From NCBI GenBank assembly GCA_003153505.1, contig PLZA01000034.1, positions 69,909-133,908 on the forward strand: a DNA stretch of 64,000 bases, in the 5' to 3' direction. This DNA is from Candidatus Dormiibacterota bacterium (lineage in GTDB: Bacteria; Chloroflexota; Dormibacteria; Aeolococcales; Aeolococcaceae). This document shows positions 34,652 to 45,086 of this stretch, one piece after another. Position 1 is the first letter of the stretch. The number at the start of each line of letters is the position of its first letter. Under the pieces are notes generated by a model that did not search any database, had not been told where the DNA came from, and saw nothing but the letters and a program-made list of their open reading frames with translations. The position numbers and the translations under genes are program-made.

Positions 34652-35659
34652 TCAGCCGGCGGTGGCGCGGAGGAACCGTGCGGGGTCGGCTACGAACTGC
34701 TCCCGGCATCCAGAGCAGCAGAAGAAGGCTGTCTGACCGTCGTGGACGGCCGTGTGCGCGGCACCGGACGTGTCGACGGTCATCCCACAAACCGGGTCGA
34801 CGGCGAACCCCACGATCGCAGCGTGCGACGGGACCGGGTTCGCGAGCAGCCGTTCGTGGCGCAGTGCCACAACCTCGGCCAGCGCGTGGAGCGCGATCTC
34901 CTCCTGAGCTCCGGCTCGTCGCGCACCTGCGGGAGCGCGAACGCGGGCAAGCTCGGCGTCGGAGACGCCGCGTGCACGCAGGGTGTCGATGACGGCAGCG
35001 GATCGGCGCACGCTGGCCACCAGCGCGATGTTGGCAGCCTCGAGCGTGAGCGCCGCCTGAAGGGCGTCGTCGTCGTAGTGGCCCATGGTGGCAACCACGA
35101 CCCAGCAGTCCTGCTCCTCGGCGAGGACGCCGAGATCGAGGCTGTCGAGGACGCGGTCGGCGCCCGGAAGGTCAGCGAGGTCCCCCCCGGGGTGCACGGC
35201 GCAGGTGCGAAAGCCCATCACACGAGCGAGCGCGGTGAGCGTCCGAGCCGCAGGGCTCTCTCCGATGACCACCAGGAGCGGCTTGGGGAGATGCGGGTCG
35301 ATGAAGATGTCCAGCGTCCCGCCACTCGGGCATGTCGTCGCCACGGTGAGCTCTCCTCCGATGCGCGTCTCCAGGGCCTCGACGTCCGGGCGGATGCGAA
35401 CGAGCCGCGGCAAGCCGTCAGCCATCGCAACCAGCGCCTCGCGGCGCACGAGTGCGTCCGAGCAGCTGCCGCCGATCCAGCCGTGGAGCTCTCCGTCGGC
35501 GGTGATCACGGCCTTGTCGCCGGGGTGTGCCGACGTCGGCGACTCCGTGCGCACCACGGTTGCGAGTGCGCACGGACGCCCCGACGCGGCGTTCTCGGCA
35601 AGCAGGGTCAGGAGGCCGTCGTCTATTCGGTGACCCCCTTGCTGCGCAATGCCGCCCAC
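34652..35659 (-). CDS. XdhC-like protein with C-terminal YHS metal-binding domain
   Basis: About 335 residues if GTG 35659 is the start; this overlaps the coxL stop by 37 bases and the start is uncertain. An N-terminal XdhC/CoxI domain (about 15-75: LATVVRTESPTSAHPGDKA, GWIGGSCSDALV) is followed by a Rossmann domain (about 120-260: LLVVIGESPAARTLTALARV) and a YHS domain at about 288-333 (VDPVCGMTV, then FFCCSGCREQF). YHS domains bind copper and other soft metals through Cys. The fusion is unusual for the family and lies between coxL and mocA, so a copper-delivery role is an attractive guess. Confidence 0.78.
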   Translation of the reverse strand: MGGIAQQGGHRIDDGLLTLLAENAASGRPCALATVVRTESPTSAHPGDKAVITADGELHGWIGGSCSDALVRREALVAMADGLPRLVRIRPDVEALETRIGGELTVATTCPSGGTLDIFIDPHLPKPLLVVIGESPAARTLTALARVMGFRTCAVHPGGDLADLPGADRVLDSLDLGVLAEEQDCWVVVATMGHYDDDALQAALTLEAANIALVASVRRSAAVIDTLRARGVSDAELARVRAPAGARRAGAQEEIALHALAEVVALRHERLLANPVPSHAAIVGFAVDPVCGMTVDTSGAAHTAVHDGQTAFFCCSGCREQFVADPARFLRATAG

Positions 35660-38001
35660 ACCTTGTCGGACGTGATCGGCATGTCGATGTTGGTGATGCC
35701 GAGGTGGGACAGGGCGTCGATGACCGCATTCACGTACGCGGCAGGCGACCCGACGGTCGCTGACTCGCCCACTCCCTTGGCGCCGATCGGATGGTGCGGC
35801 GACGGCGTGACCGTCTGGCCCAGCTCGAAGCGTGGCGTCTCCCACGCGGTGGGGATCAGGTAGTCCATGAAGTTCGAGCCGATGCAGTTGCCCTCGTCGT
35901 CGAACGTGATCAACTCCATGAAGGCGATGCCGAAGCCTTCGGTGAGCCCACCGTGGATCTGGCCCTCGACGATCATCGGGTTGATGCGTACCCCGCAGTC
36001 GTCCACGGCAACCATGCGTCGCACCTTCACCTGACCGGTGCCCTTGTCGATGTCGACGACGACCAGGTACGTCCCGAAGGGGAAGGTCATGTTCGGCGGG
36101 TCGTAGTAGGTGACGCCCTCCAGCCCCGCCTCGAGGCCATCCGGAAGATTCGTGTACGCGGCGAACGCGATGTCCTGGATGGTCTTGACGTTGTCCGGCG
36201 AGCCCTTGACGTTGTACTTGCCGTGATCGAACTCGATGTCGGCCACATCGGCCTCGAACAGGTGCGCAGCAATCAGCTTGCCCTTGTCGCGCAGCTTACG
36301 AGCCACAATCGCCGTCGCGGCGCCGCCGACCGGCGTCGAACGCGACGCGTAGGTGCCGAGGCCGAACGGCGTGTTGTCGGTGTCACCTTCGCGGACCTCG
36401 ATATCGGACGCGGGGATGCCGAGCTCTTCGGCGACGATCTGGGCGAAGGTGGTCTCGTGACCCTGGCCCTGTGACTTGACGCCGAGCTTGAGGATTCCCT
36501 TGCCGGTCGGATGGATGCGCAACTCCGCGGAATCGAACATGCGCAGCCCGGCGATGTCGTAGTCCTTGCCTTTGCCGGCACCGACAACTTCCGTGAAGCT
36601 CGCCACGCCGATGCCCATGAGCTCGCCGCGGGCGCGCTTCTCCGCCTGCTCCTTGCGGAGCTCATCGTAGCCGAGCATGTCGAGCGCAACCTTCATGGCG
36701 GCGGGGTAGTCACCACTGTCGTACTCGAAGCCTGACGCCGACGTGTAGGGGAAGGCCTCGGGCTGAATGAAGTTGTTGAGGCGTGTGGTGACCGGGTCCT
36801 GGCCGAGCTCGACTGCGGCGCTCTCGACGAGACGCTCGATGAAATACGAGGCCTCGGTGACCCGGAACGAGCAGCGATACGCCACACCGCCAGGCGCCTT
36901 GTTGGTGTATGCGCCGTTGGCCACGATGTGCGCTGCGGGGATGTCGTACGAGCCGGTCACGATGTGGAAGAGGCCGGCCTTGAACTTGCTCGGCTGCGCG
37001 TCCGCGAAGAACGCCCCGTTGTCGCTGAGCAGGTTCACCCGGAGTCCGATGAACTTCCCGTTCTCGTCGATGGCGACCGAGCCGTCCATGTAGTAGTCGC
37101 GGGCGAAGCCGGTCGAGATGAGGTTGTCGGTGCGGTCCTCGATCCACTTGACCGGCCGTCCGATCAGCAGTGACGCGGCGGTGGCCACCACGTATCCCGG
37201 ATAGATCGGCACCTTGTTGCCGAAGCCCCCACCCAGGTCCGGCGAGATGATCCGGATCTTCTCCTCCGGCAACCCCGCGACGATCGCGAAGAGCGTGCGG
37301 TGTGCGTGCGGCGCCTGGCTGGTCATGTAGATCGTGGCGTTGCCGGTCACCGGGTCGAGGTCGGCGACACAGCCGCAGGTCTCCAGCGGCGACGGGTGAC
37401 ACCGCGGGTAGAACGTTTCCAGGCTGACAACCTTCGTGGCGCGCGCGAACGCGGCGTCGGTCGCCTCCTTGTCGCCCGCCTCCCAGTGGTAGATCTTGTT
37501 GTCGGTCTGACCTTCCTTCTCGTCCCGAATCACCGGCGCGCCAGGCGCGATCGCCTGCTGCGGCGTGGTCACCGCCTGCAGCGGCTCGTAGTCGACGCTG
37601 ACGAGTGCCGCGGCATCCTCTGCGATGTACTTGGTCTCGGCAATGACGCAGGCGACTTCCTGTCCCTGGAAACGAACTTTGTCGGTGGCGAGCACGGCCT
37701 GCGTATCACCTGAAAGCGTCGGCATCCAGGCGAGCTTGTGCTGCGCCAACAGCTCACCGGTGACCACCGCGATCACACCCGGAACGGCCATCGCGGCGCT
37801 CGAGTCGATGCCCTTGATGCGTGCGTGTGCGTGGGGGCTGCGCACGATCACCATGTGAAGCATCCCCGGCAGGACAACGTCATCGACGTAGTGGCCCTGT
37901 CCGTGGAGGAAACGCGCGTCTTCCTTGCGAGCAAGCGAGACGCCGATGCCGCCCATGGCCTGACGCGCCGCTGCAGCGGCTTCGGTGGTATCGACTGCCA
38001 T
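35623..38001 (-). CDS. coxL: Aerobic CO dehydrogenase large subunit, form I
   Basis: 792 residues from ATG 38001, sharing one base with the coxS stop. This is the molybdopterin-copper catalytic subunit of the xanthine oxidase family. The active-site loop is AYRCSFR, with Cys377 the copper ligand, which is the form I signature AYxCSFR of enzymes that oxidise CO. GVGGGFG-type loops, QGQGHETTFAQIVAEELG and the C-terminal GAKGVGESATVGSPAAYVNAVIDAL are also intact. It oxidises CO with water to CO2, feeding electrons to the quinone or cytochrome chain. Confidence 0.96.
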   Translation of the reverse strand: MAVDTTEAAAAARQAMGGIGVSLARKEDARFLHGQGHYVDDVVLPGMLHMVIVRSPHAHARIKGIDSSAAMAVPGVIAVVTGELLAQHKLAWMPTLSGDTQAVLATDKVRFQGQEVACVIAETKYIAEDAAALVSVDYEPLQAVTTPQQAIAPGAPVIRDEKEGQTDNKIYHWEAGDKEATDAAFARATKVVSLETFYPRCHPSPLETCGCVADLDPVTGNATIYMTSQAPHAHRTLFAIVAGLPEEKIRIISPDLGGGFGNKVPIYPGYVVATAASLLIGRPVKWIEDRTDNLISTGFARDYYMDGSVAIDENGKFIGLRVNLLSDNGAFFADAQPSKFKAGLFHIVTGSYDIPAAHIVANGAYTNKAPGGVAYRCSFRVTEASYFIERLVESAAVELGQDPVTTRLNNFIQPEAFPYTSASGFEYDSGDYPAAMKVALDMLGYDELRKEQAEKRARGELMGIGVASFTEVVGAGKGKDYDIAGLRMFDSAELRIHPTGKGILKLGVKSQGQGHETTFAQIVAEELGIPASDIEVREGDTDNTPFGLGTYASRSTPVGGAATAIVARKLRDKGKLIAAHLFEADVADIEFDHGKYNVKGSPDNVKTIQDIAFAAYTNLPDGLEAGLEGVTYYDPPNMTFPFGTYLVVVDIDKGTGQVKVRRMVAVDDCGVRINPMIVEGQIHGGLTEGFGIAFMELITFDDEGNCIGSNFMDYLIPTAWETPRFELGQTVTPSPHHPIGAKGVGESATVGSPAAYVNAVIDALSHLGITNIDMPITSDKVWAALRSKGVTE

Positions 38002-38482
38002 TACGCTACTCCTGCGACGTTCTCGGCAGCGTTCGCCGCTGCCGCGTGCTGAATCGCTTTGACGATGTTCATATATCCCGTGCAGCGGCAGATGTTGCCG
38101 CTGATGCCCCAGCGAATCTCGTCCTCTGTCGGGTGCGGGTTGGCCTCGATGAGCGCCTTCCCGACCAGCATCATGCCTGGGGTGCAGAAACCGCACTGGA
38201 GGCCGTGCTCGGCGTGGAAACCCTCCTGAATCGCGTCGAGCTTGCCGCCCTGGGCAAGGCCTTCGACGGTGGTGACCTTCCTGCCCTCGAGCATCGGCGC
38301 GAGCAGCGTGCAGGACTTGACCGGCCGGCCGTCAAGCAGGACCGTGCAGGCGCCGCAATTGCTCGTGTCGCAGCCGATATGCGTCCCCGTCATTCCCAGC
38401 TTGGTGCGAATGAGATCGACGACGAGCGTGCGCGCCTCGACGTCCACGCTCTTCTCAGCGCCATTGATCTCGAAGGTGACCT

Positions 38483-38486
<4 letters not shown>
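38001..38486 (-). CDS. coxS: Aerobic CO dehydrogenase small [2Fe-2S] subunit
   Basis: 161 residues. Plant-type [2Fe-2S] ligands C39, C44, C47, C59 in GCDTSNCGACTVLL...SC, and the second cluster C98, C101, C133, C135 (QCGFC, NICRC). It carries electrons from the Mo-Cu site to FAD in CoxM. It overlaps coxM by 4 bases. Confidence 0.96.
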
Positions 38487-39361
<875 letters not shown>

Positions 39362-39388
39362 CCAAAACCTCCGGGATTTGAGGCCAAA

Positions 39389-39431
39389 TACTCTCGAGGA
39401 AGTGTCCGGTAACGGACAGAGGACAAGAGTA
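39389..39431. promoter_or_regulatory. Nested inverted repeat between coxM and moeA
   Basis: An inner perfect repeat TGTCCG-GTAA-CGGACA (39403-39418) is framed by an outer pair TACTCT (39389-39394) and AGAGTA (39426-39431) almost on the same centre (offset 0.5 base). It sits 27 bases upstream of the coxM start and about 130 upstream of moeA. This placement suits an operator controlling cox and perhaps the moeA operon. Confidence 0.55.
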
Positions 39432-39559
39432 CGCCCTGAGGGGACGGGTCGAAAATATCTGTGAAGGGCGCGGGGACGACTGGAAATACCGTTCCGGTAA
39501 CCGCGACTATGATGGTTGTCGGAATCCCGACCGAGGGTGGAGGATCACGAACTTTGACG

Positions 39560-40792
39560 ATGTTGACGCACGCCGTTTCCCCCGACCTCGAATCAGTCGC
39601 CGGCGCACAGGGGCGCCTGCTCGACGAGGTCGGCGTGCTCGCTCCCGAAACCGTGGGCCTCGAGGCGGCCCTCGGGCGGATCCTTGCGGAACCCATCTCC
39701 TCGCGGACCGATCTCCCGGGATTCGACAACTCCGCCATGGACGGCTACGCGGTGCGCGCCGGCGACGTCGCGCATGCCTCCGCGGACGCGCCGGTTCGCC
39801 TCCAGGTTGTCGGTGAATCGCGAGCCGGAGCAGTTCCCAGTGCGCACGTCGCGGGAACGGCGATGCGGATCATGACGGGGGCGCCGATGCCCGACGGCGC
39901 TGACACGGTGGTTCGCCAGGAGGACACGACGCGGGACGGGGGCATGGTGCTCATCGAGGTCGCGACCCCGCTCGCCACCAGCGTTCGACCGCGCGGCGCC
40001 GACATACGGGCGGGGGACGCCGTCATCCAGCCGGGCCAGCAGCTCACCAGCATTGACATCGGCGTCGCTGCCGCCTTGGGTCACGACCGCCTCCTGGTGG
40101 GTGCCCGGCCGCGCGTCGCCCTGCTGGCCACCGGCGACGAACTGGTGCCGGCAGGCACCTCTCCGGGTCCCGCGCAGCTCGTCGACTCCAACTCCCCGAT
40201 GCTCACGGCGGCGGTGCGCGAGGCTGGAGGCATCCCGACGTTCCTCGGCATCGCCCGCGACTCGAAGGACTCGGTGCGGGCGATGCTCGAGGCCGCTTCG
40301 AGCTCAGACCTCGTCGTGAGTAGCGCCGGCGTCAGCGTCGGCGACCACGACTGGGTTCGCGAGATTGCCGCTGAGCTGGGCACGATCACGACCTGGCGTG
40401 TCGCCATGCGTCCGGGCAAACCGGTGCTGATCGGAACCCTGCGCGACGCCGTGTTCATCGGTCTTCCCGGCAACCCGGTGAGCAGCTCGGTGACCTTCGA
40501 GCTCTTCGCACGCCCGGTCATCCGCCGGATGCAGGGTGCCGGTGAGCTGCACCGGAGGCGGATGCGCGTCAGGACCGGTGAGCCGATGACCAAGCCGGCC
40601 GGCCTGGAGACATACACGCGCGCCGTGTTGCGCTCGTCGGCCCGGGACGGCCTCCCTGAGGCACACAGCTCAGGCGACCAGGGTTCGTCGATGCTGCAGT
40701 CGCTCACACGGGCTGACTGCCTGCTCGTGCTTCCCGCCGGCCTCGAGGTCGTCGACGCCGGCACCATCGTCGAGGCGATCCCGCTGCGATGA
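39560..40792 (+). CDS. moeA: Molybdopterin molybdenumtransferase MoeA
   Basis: 410 residues from ATG 39560; a TTG at 39554 or ATG at 39508 are alternatives, and a GGAGG at 39539 fits the TTG best. Signature GFDNSAMDGYAVR, GAPMPDGADTVVRQED, the MoCF domain with TGDELV and VSVGDHDWVRE, and GLPGNPVSSSVTFELF are typical. MoeA inserts molybdate into adenylated molybdopterin. Its stop overlaps the moaA start by 4 bases, opening the cofactor operon. Confidence 0.93.
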   Translation: MLTHAVSPDLESVAGAQGRLLDEVGVLAPETVGLEAALGRILAEPISSRTDLPGFDNSAMDGYAVRAGDVAHASADAPVRLQVVGESRAGAVPSAHVAGTAMRIMTGAPMPDGADTVVRQEDTTRDGGMVLIEVATPLATSVRPRGADIRAGDAVIQPGQQLTSIDIGVAAALGHDRLLVGARPRVALLATGDELVPAGTSPGPAQLVDSNSPMLTAAVREAGGIPTFLGIARDSKDSVRAMLEAASSSDLVVSSAGVSVGDHDWVREIAAELGTITTWRVAMRPGKPVLIGTLRDAVFIGLPGNPVSSSVTFELFARPVIRRMQGAGELHRRRMRVRTGEPMTKPAGLETYTRAVLRSSARDGLPEAHSSGDQGSSMLQSLTRADCLLVLPAGLEVVDAGTIVEAIPLR

Positions 40793-41820
40793 CCACGGTC
40801 TCCGCGGTGCCCGTCGTGACCACCGGCCCCGACCGGTTCGGCCGGTTGCTGCGAGACGTGCGCATCTCGGTCACGGATCGGTGCAACTTCCGCTGTCCCT
40901 ACTGCATGCCCAAGGCGCGGTTCGGCCCCGGGCATCGCTTCCTGCCACGCGCCGAGGCGCTCGATGCGCGTGAGATCGTGCGTCTCGCGGGCGTGTTCGC
41001 CTCCCTGGGCGTGACCAAGATCCGTTTGACCGGCGGCGAGCCGCTGCTCCGTCCGGATCTCGTCGAGATCGTCGAGGGCATCGCCAAACTCGGCGTGCCG
41101 GATATCGCCCTCACGACCAACGGTGCTCTGCTCCGGCGCTGGGCGGTCCGCCTGCGTGACGCGGGCCTGCAGCGTGTGACGGTCAGTCTCGACTCGCTCG
41201 ATCCGGCGGTCTTCACGTCGATGAGCGATTCACGTATCGAGCTCAGCGAGGTCCTCGACGGCATCGCGGCTGCGCGCGACGCCGGCCTCGCGCCGATCAA
41301 GCTCAACTGCGTTGTGCAGCGCGGGGTCAACGAGGATGGCCTGCTCGACCTTGTCGGGTTTGCCCGCCGCGAGGGGCTGGGCCTTCGCTGCATCGAGTAC
41401 ATGGACGTGGGAGCGACCAACGGATGGCGCATGGCCGACGTGGTGAGCGGCGAGGAGATCCTCGAGCGTGTGCGCCACGTGTATCCGCTGCTCGAGGAGG
41501 CGCCGGATCCCGCCGCCGTGGCCAGGACCTACCGCTTCGCCGACGGCAGTGGCGACCTCGGGGTCATCACCTCGGTGAGCCGTCCCTTCTGCGGCGACTG
41601 CACGCGCGCTCGTCTCGGTGTCGACGGCAAGCTCTACACGTGCCTGTTCGCCACCGCGGGCATCGACCTTCGCGAGCCCCTGCGCTCGGGCGCGGACGAC
41701 GACGCGCTGCGTCGCATCGTCGCCGATCGATGGAAGCGCCGCGATGACCGCTACTCCGAGCTCCGGGGGCTCGGCATCGCCGAGGGCGAGCGCATCGAGA
41801 TGTCGTACATCGGCGGCTGA
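40789..41820 (+). CDS. moaA: GTP 3',8-cyclase MoaA
   Basis: 343 residues. Radical SAM cluster ligands C32-x3-C36-x2-C39 (RCNFRCPYC) and the second MoaA-specific cluster C-x2-C-x13-C (FCGDCTRARLG...YTC). The C-terminal Gly-Gly of active MoaA is present (YIGG). It converts GTP to the cyclic precursor of pyranopterin, the first step of Moco synthesis. Confidence 0.95.
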   Translation: MTTVSAVPVVTTGPDRFGRLLRDVRISVTDRCNFRCPYCMPKARFGPGHRFLPRAEALDAREIVRLAGVFASLGVTKIRLTGGEPLLRPDLVEIVEGIAKLGVPDIALTTNGALLRRWAVRLRDAGLQRVTVSLDSLDPAVFTSMSDSRIELSEVLDGIAAARDAGLAPIKLNCVVQRGVNEDGLLDLVGFARREGLGLRCIEYMDVGATNGWRMADVVSGEEILERVRHVYPLLEEAPDPAAVARTYRFADGSGDLGVITSVSRPFCGDCTRARLGVDGKLYTCLFATAGIDLREPLRSGADDDALRRIVADRWKRRDDRYSELRGLGIAEGERIEMSYIGG

Positions 41821-41823
41821 CCA

Positions 41824-42516
41824 GTGGATGACATCACCGTTCTCGTCTTCGGCCCGCTGCGCGAGCGAGTCGGCGTGGCTGAGGTCCACGTCGACGGGAG
41901 CACGGTCCAGGAGGTGTGGGACGAGCTGGTGCGCCGGCACCCCGCCGCAGCGGTCGATGCCGGGTCGGTTCGAGCGGCACGCAATCTCGGCTATTGCGAG
42001 TGGGACACCGCCGTGCGGAGCGGCGATACCGTCGCCTTCATCCCACCGGTCGCAGGCGGCAGCGCCGATCAGTCGCCGGTGCGAGTCTGGATCACCAACG
42101 CTCCCATCGACATCGCGTCGGTGATCGACAGCTCGGGGACGTCACACGACGGCGCTGTCGCAACCTTCATCGGCAGAGTGCGCGATCACAGCGATGGCGT
42201 CAGCGTGCACCGAATGGACTATGAAGCCTACGCCGAGATGGCTGAATCAGAGATGCGCCGCATCGGCGAAGAACTGTTCGAGCGCGGCGGGATCAGCACG
42301 ATCACGATCGTGCATCGCACCGGTTCGCTGCTGATCGGCGACGCGAGCGTCGTGGTGGTGGTCGCCGCGCCGCACCGGGACACGGCGTTTCCCGCGTGCC
42401 AGCAGGCCCTCGAGCTCATCAAGAGCACCGTGCCCGTGTGGAAACGCGAGCACAGAACGGACGGCGCGCGCTGGGTCGATGCCCGCCACGGCGCCACCGG
42501 CGAGGCAGTTCCGTGA
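41824..42516 (+). CDS. Fused MoaD-MoaE, molybdopterin synthase
   Basis: 230 residues from GTG 41824. Residues 1-79 are a MoaD-like ubiquitin fold ending FIPPVAGG with Gly78-Gly79. The chain continues without stop into MoaE (about 90-215), with GAVATFIGRVRD, YEAYAEMAE and the catalytic Lys region STVPVWKREH. MoaD must carry a free thiocarboxylate on its last Gly. The similar mycobacterial fusion MoaX is cut after Gly-Gly to make active subunits, so cleavage after Gly79 is expected here. It overlaps moaC by 4 bases. Confidence 0.92.
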   Translation: MDDITVLVFGPLRERVGVAEVHVDGSTVQEVWDELVRRHPAAAVDAGSVRAARNLGYCEWDTAVRSGDTVAFIPPVAGGSADQSPVRVWITNAPIDIASVIDSSGTSHDGAVATFIGRVRDHSDGVSVHRMDYEAYAEMAESEMRRIGEELFERGGISTITIVHRTGSLLIGDASVVVVVAAPHRDTAFPACQQALELIKSTVPVWKREHRTDGARWVDARHGATGEAVP

Positions 42517-43007
42517 CCGGGAAACCGCTCACCCACGTCGACGCCTCCGGCCGCGCGCGGATGGTCGACATCAGCGACAAGGCGGTGACGCGGCGCAGCG
42601 CGACGGCACGCGGCCGCGTCGACTGCAGCGCCGAGGCTGTGCGGCGAATCGCTGGAGACGCCATCGCCAAAGGCAGCGTGCTCGACACGGCACGGCTCGC
42701 CGGCATCATGGGCGCCAAGCGCACGTCGGACCTGATCCCCCTCTGCCATCCCCTCGCGCTGCGTCACGTCGACGTCGACCTCCAGCTCGACACCTCGGCG
42801 ACGCCCGGCGTCGTGATCGAGGCAACAGCACTGGTCGAGGGTGCAACCGGTGTCGAGATGGAGGCCCTGACCGCTGTCACCGTCGCCGCCTTGACGGTGA
42901 TCGACATGATCAAGGCGGTCGACCATTGGGCATCGATCACCGGCGTCACCCTGGTGCACAAGGAGGGCGGCCGGAGCGGGTCGCTGGATCGGCCGGAAAC
43001 GCCCTAG
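42513..43007 (+). CDS. moaC: Cyclic pyranopterin monophosphate synthase MoaC
   Basis: 164 residues from GTG 42513. MoaC motifs LIPLCHPLALRHVDVDL and VEMEALTAVTVAALTVIDMIKA with catalytic Lys are intact, and the C-terminal LVHKEGGRSG stretch is typical. Together with MoaA it makes cyclic pyranopterin. It ends the moeA-moaA-moaDE-moaC run. Confidence 0.94.
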   Translation: MTGKPLTHVDASGRARMVDISDKAVTRRSATARGRVDCSAEAVRRIAGDAIAKGSVLDTARLAGIMGAKRTSDLIPLCHPLALRHVDVDLQLDTSATPGVVIEATALVEGATGVEMEALTAVTVAALTVIDMIKAVDHWASITGVTLVHKEGGRSGSLDRPETP

Positions 43008-43062
43008 GCGTGTGTCGCTGAGTAGTGATCGGTCGTACTGTGGGTGGGATGGTGGCTGATGG

Positions 43063-43611
<549 letters not shown>

Positions 43612-43672
43612 TTCGCAAGCGTACCGCCGGACAAGTCACCCTCCACCGGATCAGCAAATCCGCGACACACCA

Positions 43673-44194
43673 CTAGGTCGTGGTTCCCGCCGGGTCCGGG
43701 TGCCGCGTGTCCCCCGAGATCAACGCGAGCGCGTGGGGCAGCGCGGGCCACACGGCGTCAAGACACTCGGCGACGGCGTTGGGACTCCCGGGCAGCGACA
43801 GCACGAGGCACGCCGCGGTCACGCCGACCACCTGCCGCGAGAGCATCGCGTGCGGGGTGGATTTCAAGCCCTGGTGGCGCATCACCTCGGCCATTCCCGG
43901 AACCTCGTAGTCGAACATCGGCAGCAGTGCCTGCGGGGTGAGGTCGCGGGGGCCGAGCCCCGTTCCTCCCGTGAGAATGAGAATGTCCGCCATCTCGGTG
44001 CACTGGCGCACGGCGTCGCGGATCGAGTCGATGTCGTCAGGAACGCTCTGGCGTGCAACCACGTCGGCGGGGAGCAGCGCGAATCGCGCGACGATGACGT
44101 CGCCGCTGCGATCATCGGCGTCGACACCGCGGCGGCTGTCGCTCACGGTGATCTCTGCCCCACGCCAGCGCTGCTCCTCAGGCATGTCGCTCAT
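43673..44194 (-). CDS. MogA/MoaB-type molybdopterin adenylyltransferase
   Basis: 173 residues. MoCF fold with EITVSDSRRGVDADD, the hallmark TGGTGLGPRDLTP (about 92-104) and VLSLPGSPNAVAECLDAV. It adenylates molybdopterin for MoeA. It overlaps fdhD by 4 bases, on the minus strand. Confidence 0.92.
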   Translation of the reverse strand: MSDMPEEQRWRGAEITVSDSRRGVDADDRSGDVIVARFALLPADVVARQSVPDDIDSIRDAVRQCTEMADILILTGGTGLGPRDLTPQALLPMFDYEVPGMAEVMRHQGLKSTPHAMLSRQVVGVTAACLVLSLPGSPNAVAECLDAVWPALPHALALISGDTRHPDPAGTTT

Positions 44195-45009
44195 TCGCGA
44201 ATGATCCTCTCATGTCCCGCGTAGACGTTCATCTGCTCGCCGCGAAGAAAGCCTATCAAGGTCATCCCGGAGTCGGCGGCGAGTTCAACGGCCAGGCTGG
44301 AAGGTGCCGAAACGGCTGCAAGCAAAGGGATTCCGGCCATCAGCGCCTTCTGCGTCAGCTCGAAGCTGGCGCGGCCCGAGGCGAGGATCATGTGCGATCG
44401 CAGCGGGAGCAATCCCTGGGTCGCGGCCCATCCGATGACCTTGTCGAAGGCGTTGTGCCGGCCGACATCCTCGCGCAGGCAGAGCAGCGCGCCCTCGCTG
44501 TCGAAGAGCGCAGCCGCGTGGAGACCACCGGTGCGAGCGAACTGCCGCTGCGCGGAGCGTTGCACGGCGGGCAGACCGAGCAGCAGCGCAGGTGCGACTC
44601 GCAGCGGGTCGTCCGCCACGTCGTAGGCCGACCGTGTGCGCACGGCATCGATGCTCGCCTTGCCACACATGCCGCAGGACGACGTCATGTAGAAGGCGCG
44701 CGGCGTGACGTCACGCGATGACGCTCCACCGGCCAAGGTCACCTCGACGATGTTGAGCTCGCCGGTCGCGGCAGCCGCATCCGGACACATGCGCATGGCC
44801 GCGATCTCGGCAGCGGTCCGGATGATGCCCTCGGTGATCAGGAACCCGGCGACCAGGTCGAAGTCGTCGCCCGGGGTGCGCATCGTCACCGAGAACGAGA
44901 CGTCCCCCAACCGGATCTCGAGCGGCTCCTCGGTGCTGACGTCATCGCTCCGCCAGGTCACGGCCCCACTGGCGGCAACCTGCATCACACGCCGGTGGCG
45001 CACGGTCAT
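44191..45009 (-). CDS. fdhD: FdhD sulfur-carrier protein
   Basis: 272 residues from ATG 45009. The catalytic C-x2-C (C112-G-M-C115 in [12 protein letters not shown]) and [27 protein letters not shown] blocks are intact. FdhD passes sulfur from a cysteine desulfurase to the bis-MGD cofactor of formate dehydrogenases. No formate dehydrogenase gene is in the window, so it serves an enzyme elsewhere. Confidence 0.94.
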   Translation of the reverse strand: MTVRHRRVMQVAASGAVTWRSDDVSTEEPLEIRLGDVSFSVTMRTPGDDFDLVAGFLITEGIIRTAAEIAAMRMCPDAAAATGELNIVEVTLAGGASSRDVTPRAFYMTSSCGMCGKASIDAVRTRSAYDVADDPLRVAPALLLGLPAVQRSAQRQFARTGGLHAAALFDSEGALLCLREDVGRHNAFDKVIGWAATQGLLPLRSHMILASGRASFELTQKALMAGIPLLAAVSAPSSLAVELAADSGMTLIGFLRGEQMNVYAGHERIIRE

Positions 45010-45086
45010 GCCGACCACGATAGCGGGCGGGTCTGGGAATCGCGGCTCCCCAACTGCCCAGGGCATCGGGCAAGATCCGTCGAGTA

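Noticed and set aside
33602..35863. A 753-codon open frame on the plus strand across amidohydrolase, mocA and XdhC-YHS genes
   Set aside because: Fully antisense to genes with intact catalytic motifs; low-complexity translation with no fold signature.
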